Shown: positions 1 through 13,088, numbered from the stretch's first letter. The stretch is DNA of 64,000 nt from Hydractinia symbiolongicarpus (GCF_029227915.1 NC_079881.1:18389501-18453500), one strand, 5' to 3'. Numbers and translations: made by a program. The notes: generated by a model not told the origin, from the letters alone.

Positions 1-131
1 TGGATCGTTAACAGCCACAATTTTGAGTGCTGAATTGTTCGTGTAAGCGTGCAGGATAGCATTTGTTATGGTATTGACAGCAACAGCAGGTGTATGGTAA
101 GCTTCGTTGTTAAACCAAGCTGTTATAGATA
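1..131 (-). CDS. ABCA transporter exon 11, cut by the window edge
   Basis: After the acceptor tttag the minus strand reads [20 protein letters not shown], the conserved AWFNN..YHTP segment of the second extracellular domain of ABCA proteins. It is 43 codons with no stop and runs off the window. Its two-base starting phase matches the one-base ending phase of exon 10 (1951-1761), whose donor is gtaagg; a second gtaagg 12 bases further gives an in-frame alternative end at 1749. Confidence 0.85.
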
Positions 132-3100
132 CTAAATAAGAAGTAAAGTTATCTTCCAAACCAAAGTAAAGTTATCTTCCAAACATCCGATAACTTGAAC
201 TTTTATCATCATGAACATTTTCTTGGGTTTCTTTGAACTTTCCTTAGTATTTTCCTTAAAAAACCTTCAGTTAACTTAAACCTCAGATAACTAAAGCATT
301 TATTAACTGGACCCATTTTTTTTTTGGTTTTGAAAATGTCTGCAGATAACGAGACCTTTTTACTTGAGAAAAGAAAATGAAAGACTGGATAAATGTCAAG
401 TTGATATTTCTTTATTATTTCTAACTTTTGACAAAATATTGACGTACAAAATGTTGCCTTTTTGGACAAATGCAACTTACAAGGGACTTGAATGCTCTCT
501 CCATCGCCAAAATTGCACCTATTTCCAGAAACTGTTGTGTCTCAGCTCTTAAAAGATCGCTTTAACTCGAAGTATCACCTCAATTTTGACTTAATTCGAA
601 TTTCATGGAGGTTCGAATTACCAAGAGTTAACTGTACATATTAATGGTAATTTTATCACTTGGACTAACACAAGTCATTGGTGAAAAGGGTTTTACAACC
701 TAATGTGACACAAATATTTTTATTAAAGCTTCTGTAGTTTTTCAGTCTAGTTGTTTTTAAAAAATCTCACATCAGCTTAAGGGGTAGCTGATGTGAGATC
801 AACCCAATGTTGTCTCTTAAAAGGAAAGTCTAGGTCTTTTTGCGTTCACCAAAGTAAAATTTCACGTCAGGTGTTTTGGAATATGATTTTACAGTGTAAA
901 TTCATTTTATTTGGTGCAAAATCAACCAATAATATTAGTATAAAATAAGTCACAAATTATGCGAAGAACAAAATAAAATTCTGACAAATAATTTCATGTT
1001 AGCGTTGAAAAAACATATTGCATGATGGTAGAAACCTTATGTGTACAAAAACAAAAAATCATACAGACGAGAGTATTTACACATGTAAACTAACCCTAAC
1101 ATACAAATTTTCTATAATGCCGGATAAATGTATATACGTTATTGGAGGATAGCAACTTTCAAGCACTATTAAAAAATATTTTTAAGCAATTAGGGCATTA
1201 CATTGACGAATGTTTAAATAACCTTAGAAGCGATTCCAATTGTGTAAACAAATTGATCTTTTCTGATTAAAAAACCACCTTTTTCTAAACTCAACGTGCC
1301 TTAAGCTAAGACTAGTATTACACTTTAACTGAAAACAAACTATCAAATTTACTATTGATAACCCAAAGATATTATTATTCGCACTTAGTTTGTTTTGATT
1401 TAGGAACACAAGCACTATAAAACTTATTTGTTGCACTGTTGCAATCATATCAGAAAAAAGGGCTTTTTCCACAACAATAGTCTATTCCTATCGTAATTAG
1501 CAGACACAAAGACTTTGGCGTTTAAATTTTAGTCCCACAAAGCAAGGTACACAAGACATTGCTTGAACAAAGGTGACTTAGCAGGCACCTGAACTCAAAT
1601 AAAGATGGTGCAACTAGACTTCTTTGTCGATATAATTTGGAAAATATAAGGATAATAGGATAGGAGTTGCTCACGTAATTAGGCTATAAAAAATCTCACA
1701 ACTAAACCACTATGGTTTTTATGTTTTATGTGCAGAACTTCTCCTTACCGTTTTCCTTACCATTCCTCTTATCATTGCTATTTAGCTGTATCGCTATAGG
1801 ATGGTTTAGATTAAACACTGCCAAATCTTTGCTTGCCTGTTCTAGTAAATAATCTTGCAAATGCTTCGTGTCATCCACATGGACAGAATGTGAGTCAGTA
1901 CTTTTTAAAACATCTGGTATTGCCACCATCAAATTTTTCAATAAGATTGAACTATAAGGAAAACAAATTAAAACAAAACAAACAGAATACAATAATAATC
2001 AGCTTTTTATACAGTTCCATTTATCCTAAAGACTTCATCAAAATACGTTTTGAATATCAAATTAATGAAGATATAGGAAGAGATTTGGGAAAAAATTTAA
2101 AATATGATGAAATATCTCAAACAATTAATAGACCAGTGCCCATGCAACAACAGAGAGCACATGGTACTGGTAATGAAACATGTTTACAGAATTTGTGACA
2201 AAGAGAAACATAAGAATACAAACTTTAGTAAAAATTGCAACATCTAAATTTTATCAGCAATGTGTTTTGCTGATGCATTGTCAGTAAAAGTTATAATTCC
2301 ATAATATTGTACTCATGAAGATTTCTTCTGTCCAACTGACAGGTCTTAAAATTGGAAAAATTTAATTTTCTTGAGGCCTTCAAATTAGAAAAATTTATCA
2401 GCCATATTAATCATGTCACAAAACACTAAAGTCCTGAAAATTTAAACCAGCGTATATACTAACCTCCCTTTCCCATTATATGCAACGTAGTTTTCACCAA
2501 ACATATTAACATCAAGTGTCAAAGCTGGAGACTCCGATTCTTTTGGCATCGTCTTAACAACAATAAGTGCGATAAGAACAAACAAACATGGCATCATTAG
2601 TTGTGATATGATTGAAGCTTTGTGTCGTTTTGAGTGCAACATCTTTTTGACAAACATTGCATACCAGCGTTGAAATTTCAAGCGGTACCCAGCATTCTTC
2701 ATGTACGTATCGATTACCAATTCATCGTCATTATCAAAAGTCCGAGATGACGGTTTAGGCAATGGAGATTCTAGATTGAACAACAAATATTTAAACCCAT
2801 TAGCAGTTAACACTAACTAAAAATAATGGTAAGTGAGAATTTAAGTAGTTTGATCTGATTTCTATATTTTCGCTGTTGACAAAAATCTTGATTCAAACTT
2901 TATTATCACTATTTTTTTCCCATTTCTTTATTTACATATAATATATGATTGTTTTAGCTATCTTTATGTTCTTGTCAAAAGAACTCGAAAATCTTACATA
3001 AAACAAAAAAGTAGAAATAGTACTGCGGGTGCAAATCTATCACCCTGGATGAGACCCCTCCAGGAAGTCCCAAAACATTGTTTTTTTAACAAATACTTCC

Positions 3101-6100
3101 TAAGTTGCTGAAAATGTCCATTTTTATAAAAATAAAACCACGGGTTTACTTTGTTTACGTCACTTGATAAAGATTACTCAATTAGATTTCCTAAAATGGT
3201 TTAAACAGGTCACTTTGGGACGGTGTTACCCTGTGACACAGAAAAAAATATGTGACAGTCCAGTCGTTTTGAAAAAAGGTGAAAAAATTAAAAACAAGAA
3301 AACATGAAAAAGTAAAGTTTAGTGTACCAGCATGCTCACCAGGAACAAATCTTGATGTCTCCTTTTGTCCACTCAGTTGTCGAAACAACTCCTTATGCGT
3401 GTTCTCTTCATGTTCAGATTCCTCTCCTACTTTAATGAACACTTCTTCCAATGTTGTGACAGATGCACCGTAACCGGATATGCCAAGTTCCTCTTGCCTG
3501 CTTTCAATTTCAGTAAAAAGTTTTTCAAATTGGTGTGAAAAGTCACTTGGTAATATAATAGATAACTCCAAACCTAAATAAAAGAATAATTACCTCATTA
3601 AAATTAATCATACTCAACACTTGAAATTTCCTTAACCCTGAATATAATAGGGCAGTATCCGCCCACCCCGGTGTCACCTTTTTTCGCTATGATACTTTTC
3701 AGAACTATTTATAAGACACCTGCCTGCCAAACTTTTAGGTTTCATACCCCCCAGAACCATAGATGTTGGCTATTACTCAAAACTACACCTGTTAAGATTG
3801 CGCTTTGAACTTAAAACTTACAACACAAGTTTATTTCATCAAGGGAAATCATTCCGCAAAGTTTGACAGATAATTATCATTCAGGTTTACTCAACAATCA
3901 TTAAAACGGTTTTTTAAGCAATTTTCAGGCATTTTACCATCTGGAATATGTAAAAACTAGATTACATTAGTAACATTTATTAAACTTTGCTTATGTCATT
4001 GGGTTTCATACAGACAATGGTATTTCTGAAGAATTTCTAGTGTCTAAAGAATTCTCAAACGTACTGACATAATCAAGAAATTATTGGCATCATTTTTTTC
4101 CTCTTATGATATACTGCAACCATGCCAATTTTTATTTCAATTGGGAAAGCCTATAACAATTATAGAAGGGAGAGGGGGTGGACGGATTTATAAGCCTGAA
4201 AAAAGCCCAGTATTTGCAGGATTAATGGTAATTTATAAGGAGATATCAATTTGCTTATGTATATCACCAACCTTTAAGGAAAAATTTAATAACCAAGGCA
4301 GCCATGTTTAGTTAGTTTACTCCATAGGAGTGGCGATATGACATTTAATGCATTCTTTCTAATTTATGTCAGCCTACAATATTTAAGACATTTAAAATTA
4401 ATTTTGAATTGTTGTTTCTGCTTATTTTATAAATGTAATAAAATGATTTTTAACATTTATTGTAAAATGATGGTGTTTTACCTTTTAAACTTAACTTTTT
4501 TTATTTTTATTCTTACAGGCACAATATTGTACATTGTTTTGATGACAATGTATAATAATGTATCTCTATTTAAATATCTCTTAACTTCCTGTCTACCTGT
4601 TAAGTGTTTTTCTTATTGTGCTGTAGGACTACATATGATTCTTAAAAAATCTTCATTCCAAGTGTATTATTTCTAAAAAATTCCCCAATCTTCTCAAACC
4701 AACAGGAAAGGAATAGTGATCAGTTGAACCCTTACCTACATTGCTCTCAACTATCGCAGATGGGACATAATATTTGACGAGATCTGTGATAACATTCACA
4801 TCGCAATTCTGTTTTTTTACCATCACCATATGGTATCCACAGCCATATTTGTTTTTCAAAAATAGCGACGAACCGCAACACTTTATTTTACCATTTGCCA
4901 TAATAGCAATTCTGTCCCCTAGTGGCAAAATAATATTAATTAAAAAACTGTTACTGATAAAATCTTCATTAAAGGAGTTTAAAATGTCACACCCAACACA
5001 TCAGCTTCATCCATGAAATGCGTTGTCAACAGTATTGTTCGTCCATGCCTTTCTCGTTGCAGTAAGTCCCAAGTAAATCTCCTAGCAGAAACATCCATAC
5101 CACTTGTAGGCTCGTCAAGCATAACAACCTTTAAAAACAAAGTATACACAACCATTCAGAAAAAATTATTGTCTAGACAGGTGATGGTGGAAGTGTTTTT
5201 AAAACATTTCTTTTTTATTCTCTTTTATGGGGGGTTTACAAGCACTTAATGGAGTATTCATCAATCTCGCATCAGGTATTTTTCAAACAACAACAAAACT
5301 TAAATGCTAAAAAACAAATCTTAAAAGCTATATTACATTACAAGGTTAATCATATATGGTTTATTATACTTACATGCTGCAAATAAAAAATCACAAAATT
5401 TATTTCGTATACACATGATTAATCATGTCTGACTTTTGTGAGGGAAAAAAATAATAAAAATGGTTAGTTTTGGGTATATAGGGAGAAAGCTTTGCATTTT
5501 GTAGATGATAAAAACAAATGCAATCTTTATTTGAGACAATTATTTCCAATATACAATTTGCTCATTAAAAATACGCTAAAAGTTTGCCGAACCTAGTTTT
5601 CAAAAGTTTGATTGGGTAAAAAGTTATGATTAATCATAGAAAGTTAAACATGTGATTTTGAATAGGCTTTAAAATAAAATTTTAAAATATACTGCATGAT
5701 TTGTACATATGATATATGATTAATCACATAGTGTAGTAAACCCTTTACAAAGCATTATACCTTTGAGTTACCCACCAAAGCAATTCCAACCGATAACTTT
5801 CTTTTCATACCTCCAGACAGCATTTTGCTGCGAACGTGTCTTTTATCAAGGAGGCCAATAGAGTCAATCATTCGGTCAACTTCTTCGTGTATCTTTCTCC
5901 TATCATCAATTCCTTTTAAGCTGGTAAAAAATATCAGGTGCTCCTCTACTGTCAAATTATCAAATAAGACATTGTGCTGTGGACATATTCCTGAAATAAA
6001 AATATGAGTCAACGATCTAAAATTTTCATGTTACAAAAGCATTATTGATGATCATGAAATTTCTAAACTTTTGTGTATGCCTTTAATCCACTCTACCTAA

Positions 6101-8857
6101 ACTTTGTCGAATTCCAGCCATATTATTTAAAACATCATATCCATTTATTATTGCATTTCCTGATGTTGGTGGAATTAAACCAGTCAACATGGATATTGTT
6201 GTTGTTTTTCCTGCTCCATTATGACCAAGAAGTGCTGTGATTTCTCCTTCATACAAATTTAAATTGAGACTATCTACAGCAACTTTGGTCTCTAAAGAGT
6301 AATGACTTAAAACATTTTTATCTAGTAGAATTAAAAATACATATATATAAACACATCAATAGAAAAATTGAAAATCAGACCACAGATTATAAATGGATTA
6401 ATAGTAGCAATACATAAATTGGTTTCATTTTGAATACCTGAGTTAACTTTAAATCTCTTTGACAAGTTATTTATTCGAATTCCAGCCTTCAGTCCTTCCG
6501 GCTCTTTTTCAATCAAAGTTGAATCAATATAGTGAATTTCTCTTTCGTTGTCATCTCCAAAATCATTATTTACTAATGGGATAACCTCTTCATCCTTTTA
6601 GAAAAATAATAAGATATAAAAATCTTCACTAAGCACAACTTAAAAGAGAGAGAAATAAAACAAAAAAACAGACACTGCAATTTTAATTTAGAACTTTGCA
6701 TGTGCTTTTAGTAGCATGATTCACTTATTTTATTTACCATATGCTGCTACAAGAGTATTCGAAAAAAACTGCAGTTGAATTTAGTTTCTATGTTTTTTAA
6801 TACTTGATTGGCAATTCTGTGTAAAAAGAAGCTTAACTTTGTATCCAATTAGAAAAATAAAAAGTGAAGCACCAAAATTTTCTATGAGAATAGCCCCTCA
6901 ACTCCTTGAAAAAAAAACTTACTGTTTCTTGAATGTTACACCAATACTTCCTTGAAAATGGAAAATACCACTTCTTGGGGATGCCATATTCTCCAGGAAA
7001 TATCCCTTCAATATACCATGCCAACAAGCCATAAATTAGAGAGTCAATAAAAAACATAAATAAAACATGACCAAATGTGAAACTTTGATCCACTGTTACG
7101 CCCTTGTTTATGTTCGACCACTGCACTCCACTTCCTTCCCCCTCAAATCTTCCAATCAGATTAGAACCAAAAGACATCGCTATTTGAAAATCAAGACATG
7201 CTAGAGTCTTCGACATAGTTGACATTCGGTCATAGTAATTTGTCAAGAAAAAATATGGAGTGTACAATAAAAACCATAATATTCCACCACCTGCAGCAGC
7301 TAAATTTGCTTTATAGAACAGCGTTGAAACAAAGAAGCAGAACATTATACTTGTGATTGAATACATCAGAAAAAACACGAATATAAGCAAGCCATCAGAT
7401 TGTAACAACATTTTACCATAACCACCAAACTTTACACACATCATTATCGTGATAACAGACATTGGGATTAACAAAAATACAAAGCATTTCGTAAAACATG
7501 CTGCCCAATGAAGCCAACCACTTAGGCCCATCATTTTCATCGATTCCTTAAAAAATGATTTTTATAATTTATAGAGCATTTTCATACAGTAATCTTATAC
7601 CAAAATAGTAGGATATTTAATCTGCAAACCTTGTTTACAACACGCACTTTGCAAAAAAAACATGTTTTTTTCATTACAATAATTTTTCTTGCTTATTTCA
7701 ATGGTTAACATGATCACAGGACAAAAGATACAGTACACAAGGATAGACAGAGTTGTTTAATTTATTTGTAATTTGAACTGCACTGTTATTTGTTTACTCA
7801 TCTATAATGCTAAAAACAAAAACACTCATAAAACACTAGTACGGCGAGAAAAAAATCCTGAATTATTCTCAAATTCTCAATTTTGTGAATAGATTCTTTA
7901 TTATTTCTTTTCAAGTAAGCAATGCATTACTTTCTAGACAGTTTGAATTAAGTAAGCCTTGAAAACTACTACTATTGTTTCAATCTTTAGGTAAAAAAAA
8001 TTGAGGAAATTATGCATTACCTTTAGTTTCTTCTGCTTTTCATAAACAATATCTCTCACTATGACCAACGATGTATAAACCAGAGATAACATAATAAGCC
8101 ACGGTAAACTATTTTGTATAACTACAATAAATGGATCTTTAATTCTGGATGGATACGGGAATCGTCTCATTGTGATCCCAATATCAGAGGCCTTAAAAGA
8201 TTTGTTATGGTGACGTACTATAGCAAAATCCACTGCTCTTTGTATTGACAAAAAACTATTGTTATAGTATGGAGGAGGTCCACCTGAATCTGAATATCTA
8301 TTTCTCGGCCCCATTCCTTCGAAGGTAAGGGGGAAAACAAACTGTGTGTACCATTTTTTTGGTATAAAGCTAAAGGAACTATGACTTTCCTTCCCATTGA
8401 GGGTCCTAGGTGTGGATGGAAATCTTAGGCGGTATGTGATTTCAGAATCTTTGATATCTGAATCAAACAAAACCCCACACAAATATGACTGATTCGAATT
8501 CTCCTCATCTGTCACCAGTGTATCTACAAGAATCGATTCATTTTCAAAGGATTGAATGTCCACATGCAAAAAATCTGGAACATAACTCATAAGCTCAAAG
8601 TAGGAAGAGTTTTTTGTATATGCAATCTTCCATTTTCTCTTTGGCGAGTTTGTGAAGGGTGGAGTATTGTCTAGTGGTAATCCCTTCCAATTGATTACAG
8701 GTTTCTTTTGTGACTTTATATCTGTGATTCGAAGAATAAGAAGAATGAAAACAAAGAGTATAGGCATCATAATTTCGAATATACTTGATATGGGTCTTCG
8801 CCTTTGCAAAGTAAAATTCTTCCAAAGTAGCAACTTGTACTTCTTAAACCAAAACAT
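1..8857 (-). CDS. ABCA-subfamily ABC transporter, 5' and central part (gene continues past the left edge)
   Basis: Full-length ABCA proteins are membrane lipid transporters with two repeats of transmembrane domain plus ATPase. Eleven exons read on the minus strand: 8857-8021, 7546-6923, 6594-6438, 6321-6097, 5990-5761, 5128-4993, 4918-4736, 3573-3340, 2770-2464, 1951-1761 (or 1749) and 131-1. Each junction has a GT donor and AG acceptor and phases agree throughout, giving 1085 codons of open frame. Order: N-terminal [13 protein letters not shown], first helix, extracellular loop, five-helix block ending in PGEYGIP, first nucleotide-binding domain, linker, first helix of the second half, second extracellular loop. 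The short first extracellular loop resembles the ABCA3 type more than ABCA1; that is an inference. The second ATPase domain lies outside the window. The start is the first Met before the family N-terminus; an AG acceptor 10 bases upstream suggests a non-coding leader or trans-spliced leader. Confidence 0.93.
560..634 (-). repeat. End fragment of a TTCGAATTA-type inverted-repeat transposon
   Basis: On the minus strand this reads CAGTTAACTCTTGG followed by repeated aattcgaa words. That is the same terminal sequence as the complete element at 29883-30393. Only one end is clear. It lies in the ABCA intron between 131 and 1761. The rest of that intron (about 635-1700) shows nothing I can identify. 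Confidence 0.5.
4736..6594 (-). CDS. ABCA transporter exons 3-7: nucleotide-binding domain 1
   Basis: Five phased exons build a complete ATPase domain. Exon 4 (6321-6097) carries the Walker A motif GHNGAGKTT. Exon 5 (5990-5761) carries the Q-loop CPQHN and the ABC signature [10 protein letters not shown]. Exon 6 (5128-4993) carries Walker B with the catalytic Glu ([12 protein letters not shown]) and the switch His ([10 protein letters not shown]). Exon 7 (4918-4736) has [18 protein letters not shown], the usual end of the domain. All catalytic residues are present, so this half-site should bind and hydrolyse ATP. Exons 3 and 4, with the N-terminal part and Walker A, have no long open frame of their own and were found by phase and motif. 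Confidence 0.93.
6923..8857 (-). CDS. ABCA transporter exons 1-2: transmembrane domain 1
   Basis: Exon 1 (8857-8021, 279 codons, phase 0) encodes the cytoplasmic start, a signal-anchor helix around residues 22-44 ([16 protein letters not shown]), the glycosylatable extracellular loop and the second helix, with donor gtaatg. Exon 2 (7546-6923, 208 codons) starts with [14 protein letters not shown], the conserved ABCA intracellular segment after helix 2. It then has at least four hydrophobic helices and the [14 protein letters not shown] element that precedes the first ATPase domain. The acceptor tttttaag and donor gtaagt fit consensus. Confidence 0.9.
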
Positions 8858-10150
8858 TTTTTTAAATCTAAAATAAGTAAAAACATTATTGATTTGGTGA
8901 ACATACCTTAACAAAGCATGTAGGGCTTAATAAACTTTTTCTAACACAGGGTATGGAATATAAATTCCTTGTACAATACCGCTTGAATTTAACAAGTTTT
9001 ATCACGTCGTGTAACAACCTCTGTATATCTTTTGTTTACACATAAATTTATTCCTTTCTATTGTTCATGAAACATCAAGTCTTTTGTTCTCACATGTAAC
9101 ATGCAAGCTTTTGTTTGAAAGCGCTAAATGATTACAAAAGCTATTGGAAGAATTTTTATGGTTGGAAGATTATGCATGCTTTTGGTACTTTTTTACCACA
9201 ATTAAAAATAGTTTCTGTTTCTCTATTTTATATTTAAATATGCAACTTTTAAGGTTTCAAGGGATGTTTTTTATTATTTTAGAAAGGAAAACAGCGATTT
9301 TTAGGCTTTACACGGTTGTCTTCTGGTTATACTACAATGGAATGCTGCAATTTTTAGGCTTCGTAGGGTGGTTTGTCATTATTTTATAACAAAAATATGG
9401 CAACTTTTAGGCTTCCTTTTTAACATAACACAGGGATTTTACAACTTTGTACAATGTTTTTTTTTTAAATATGGCTATTCATGTGTTAAATGGGAAAAAC
9501 GTAGCCTTGTTAATAAATAAAATGTATTTTTATTTCTATCATGCATACTACTAAGGAAAATTTAATCAGGTGAAATGACAAAGTAATTTGTTAGTGATGG
9601 AAGTTTTCCCCAACTAATATTCACCTTTTTCTTAACATTTTTTAGTCCTGAAAATGTTCTGGTCATATTATAAAAATCACAAAATATATTCCATGAAATT
9701 AACCATTCATCTTAACCACATCTTCTTTGAATATGGCTCCCACAAAAATCTCTACCTCTAGCTATAGTGTTTGAACTTTCTGTTCGATCAAATAATTCCA
9801 TGGAAATAACGCAGGGGGTAAGTGACAACAGTGTTAATTCCAAAAATATAAAGCATTCAATACTAATTTGAAAACATATTAATAAATAAATAAAAAAATA
9901 GAATTTACAAATAAGAATAACTTTTAACACAATGTTCAAGTTAACTTAAACATACACTATATATACAAGATTTTTAGTTTGTCCCTCGAGAATGACATAT
10001 TGATTTTATTTTTGGTTCTTAGCTTCCTGACTACTTAGTTAAAAATTTAGTTGTCAAAATTGTAACACATCGGCTCCCTTCGATCAAGACTCTTGTGATA
10101 TGCAGGCAGTTAGGATTTAACTTAACTCCTAATTGTTAATGCTCAGGTAG
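8858..10150. other. Intergenic stretch between ABCA and a retrotransposon relic
   Basis: No gene is recognised. Between about 9249 and 9425 the words 'caacttttagg' and 'tttttaggctt' recur four times at irregular spacing, a degenerate repeat. Short open frames here have no coherent composition or recognisable domain. Confidence 0.4.
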
Positions 10151-11620
10151 GTAAATACTAATATATTTTGGAAAAAAAGGCATTTGACACTGTGCCATCT
10201 CCCGATGTTTGTCAACCCATTTTGTCTGATATTTTAAACTGTGGAAAAAAGACAGCATGGACCACTTTTTGGCAATATGGGTAAACAGCTAACTTCGCTT
10301 ATTACAAGTCTTGCTAACCAGATTATAAAGGATAGTGTTATCCAGTGACTCGCAGTTGAGTGTAATAGTGAATTTTTTCAAGGGCAAGGGTGATGCATTA
10401 GAAAGAGGTAACTATAGAGGGTTGAAGTTGGTTGATCAAGTAATGAAAGTTATTGAAAAAGTGATAAGTTAATTACAGTAGGAATTGATATTGGTAAAAT
10501 GCAATTTGGTTTTGTTCCGGGGTATGTTGCACTACAGATGCAATATTTTTACTAAGGCGGCTTCAAAAAAAAAGTATTTAGAAAATAGAAAGAACCTCTA
10601 TTTTACCTTTGTAGATTTAGAGAAAGCTACGTAAAGTTATGTGGTGGGCTATGAGAAGATTAGGTGTGGATAAGTGGCTAGTGAAGGTGGCACAGTTTAT
10701 GTTATGGAGTTATATGTTGAACAATATTCGTGTATGGTTTTCGTCGCGTCGTAATGCTTTTTGTCGTGTCGTATATTTCTTCGTGGCATATTTTTCTTTG
10801 ACTCGTAATAGCTTTCATGGTGTCGTATCTTTCTTCGTGGTGTGGTTTTCTTCGTAGCGTAATGGTTTTCGTTGTGGCATATTACTCTTGTTGGCCTGAT
10901 CTCATGTTTCGTTGTGTCGAATGTCACTTCGTAGGGTATTTCACTTTGAGTTCAGAACAGGTTGTCCATGGGAGTTACTGTATGCGGATGATTTGGTTCT
11001 CATAGCAGAGTTGATGGAAGAATTAGTTGAAAAGTTTGAAAAGTGGAAGAAAGGACTGCAAGAGAAAGGGTTAAGAGTGAATGCAGCAAAGTCCAAAGTC
11101 ATGATTAGTAGCATTGAAGCCAAGTATGACCTTGTAGTGGGAAAGTGGCCTTGTGGAGTTTGCAGGAAAGGTGTTGCTACATAGTAACTCAAGTTTTTGT
11201 AAGTATTGGGTGTAAGAGGTGCAGTGGTATTGGAGGAATGTTAAGAGCTGACACTCAGTTTGTACTAGCCCTGCATACAAAGTGCTATGATGTACGGGTT
11301 CTGAGACATGGTCAATGAAGCATGAATGAATATTTTGACCGTTTAGAAGGGAATGACATGAGAATGGTTTGGTGGATGTGAAAGACCAGTCTGACAGACA
11401 GAAAGAGTTCAGATGAGCTAAGAAGCAGGCTAGATATCTGTAGCATTACAGATGTTATCCAGATAAAAACATTGAATTGGTTGGGACACTTGGAAAGAAT
11501 GTGTAGAGATATGATAGTTCGTGTGGCAAATCCCAGAAAGACTTTGCAGGAGGTAATAAGGACAGACTTGAGGTAGAGGAATTTGAGTTTGAAACACAGA
11601 CAGTATGGGTAAGTACATAT
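10150..11620 (+). pseudogene. Decayed non-LTR retrotransposon (reverse transcriptase and C-terminal region)
   Basis: Successive fragments in shifting frames match a LINE-type reverse transcriptase in the correct order. They are EKAFDTVPS near 10175, GNYRGLKLVDQVMKVIEKVI near 10408-10470, QFGFVPG near 10503, TDAIFLLRRL then FTFVDLEKA near 10530-10627, the catalytic YADDLVLIAE near 10979-11010, a Cys-rich WPCGVCRKG near 11150, and SITDVIQIKTLNWLGHLERM near 11441-11500. The last is the typical C-terminal segment of these elements. Stops, frameshifts and an internal repetitive insertion (10735-10945) show it is dead. Confidence 0.85.
10735..10945 (+). repeat. Degenerate tandem repeat inserted between retrotransposon motifs
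   Basis: About ten imperfect copies of a unit near 'ttcgtngtgtcgtatttt' (16-20 bases) interrupt the reverse transcriptase between the DKWLVKVAQF segment and the FRTGCPW...YADDL segment. The repeat does not belong to the usual reverse transcriptase sequence and looks like a later expansion or insertion. Confidence 0.6.
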
Positions 11621-11939
11621 ATATTATAAATGACATATGGGATTCAACATAAATATTATGCTCTTTCGGGCCAGTAAATGATGTACAGTACAGTCCAGAT
11701 GTAAGCGTACGCGTACGCTCAACTTGCAAAAATAATTGCTTTCATTAAAAAACACAATAGGATAGCGAGTTCCTTTCAAATTGCGTGAAAATAATTGCTT
11801 CGTGTTAAAAACAAAAGCATAGGAAGAAACATTGTTTATAAAACAATACTCTGCGCGAGAATAAATTAAACGCGAAGGCCATTGAATTTTTATTTTTTTT
11901 AACAACGATAGAGTTGATAACATTTTAAATACTTAAAAT

Positions 11940-12445
11940 ACTATCTAACGAAGCTTTCCTATCGCCGTTCTTCGTTCTTTAACTTTCTAAAAAATCATTT
12001 CTATTGCCGCTCTTCGTTCTTAAACTTTTAAAATGCGATCTAAAAAAAACATTTATATCGCCACTTTTCGTTTTTAAACTTTTAAAATGCAATCTAAAAA
12101 AAACATTTCTATTGCTGTTTTTTGTTTTTAAACTTTTAAAATGCGATCTAAAAAAAACATTTCTATCGCCGCTTTTTGTTTAATGCGATCTAAAAAAACA
12201 TTTCTATCGCTGTTTTTCGTTTTTAAACTTTTAAAATGCGATCTAAAAAAGCTTTTCTATAGCGGTTTTTCGTTTTTAAACTTTCAAAATGCAATCTAAA
12301 ACAACATTTCTATTGCCGCTTTTCGTTTTTAAACTTTCAAAATGCGATCTAAAAAACATTTCTATCGCCGTTTTTCGTTTATAAACTTTTAAAATGCGAT
12401 CTAAAAAAAACATTTCTATCGCCGTTTTCCGTTTTTAAACTTTTG
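11940..12445. repeat. Minisatellite, about 10 copies of a ~53-base unit
   Basis: The unit runs roughly gatctaaaaaaaacatttct, atcgccgtttttcg, tttttaaacttttaaaatgc. The 'cgccg' core recurs near 11961, 12005, 12058, 12112, 12166, 12207, 12260, 12313, 12365 and 12419. Units vary in A-run length and a few lose internal blocks (near 12178). A single reversed copy lies at about 24359-24405. Confidence 0.9.
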
Positions 12446-12760
12446 AGTTTCACAGTGAATATTCAAGAAACAGTGAACATTTGCGCATCAATTTTGTGCA
12501 TTTTCTGCAAAGCAACTTTTTTAACTAGACGATCAAGATTAATAGTGTTGTAAACTGAATTATACTTCAATATTGCACTTTCACAAAGATTTTAATAATA
12601 CCTAATTTTTATTTATTTATTCATGTCCGACAAGATTTTTAAGGCTTTTTGTGGAGAATTATGGATAGTCAAGGTTTTCAAAGTCACATGGTATGGTCAA
12701 TAGTTCACATTCTTTTAATATAGTGTGGTCTCCTGGTTATTTTAAATAGTGGTACAGATA

Positions 12761-13088
12761 TTACTAGATAGATAGATGTGCATATTTTACATAGCTAGCT
12801 TAAAAATAGACGTATATACCCTGTCTGATATTTTCAGGAGGGCCATGGCTTAGATGGGGAGTCTTAGAATATTTAAAGCTATCTTGAGCTATTTAGGAAC
12901 TGCACTTTACTAGACATCCAACGACCCACACAGTGTTCCATTTCCACAATTTCTCTCGCATAGCCTGAGTTAACCTGGGGCTACTGTATAGTAACATTTC
13001 CTCACCCATATTGATTCACCGGCATAGAGAATCGAAACCCAGTCTTCCACACACAGTTGGAGAGTTATAATCACTAAGCTACTGTGGC
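12761..13088 (-). mobile_element. tRNA-headed SINE, copy 1
   Basis: On the minus strand the element starts GTAGCTTAGTGATTATAACT (A-box-like). It continues to a B-box-like gggtttcgattct, then a body containing ctaagccatggccctcctg, and ends in an AGATAGATAG-type tail. Polymerase III style boxes at the head and a short-repeat tail are the classical SINE layout. Two further copies with the same body are at 24495-25135. Confidence 0.75.

Noticed and set aside
4084-5249. Plus-strand frames within the ABCA introns and exons
   Set aside because: No domain or splice support; several lie opposite ABCA exons.
11940-12445. CRISPR-like array
   Set aside because: Units are contiguous and diverged with no unique spacers; the host is eukaryotic. 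It is a minisatellite.
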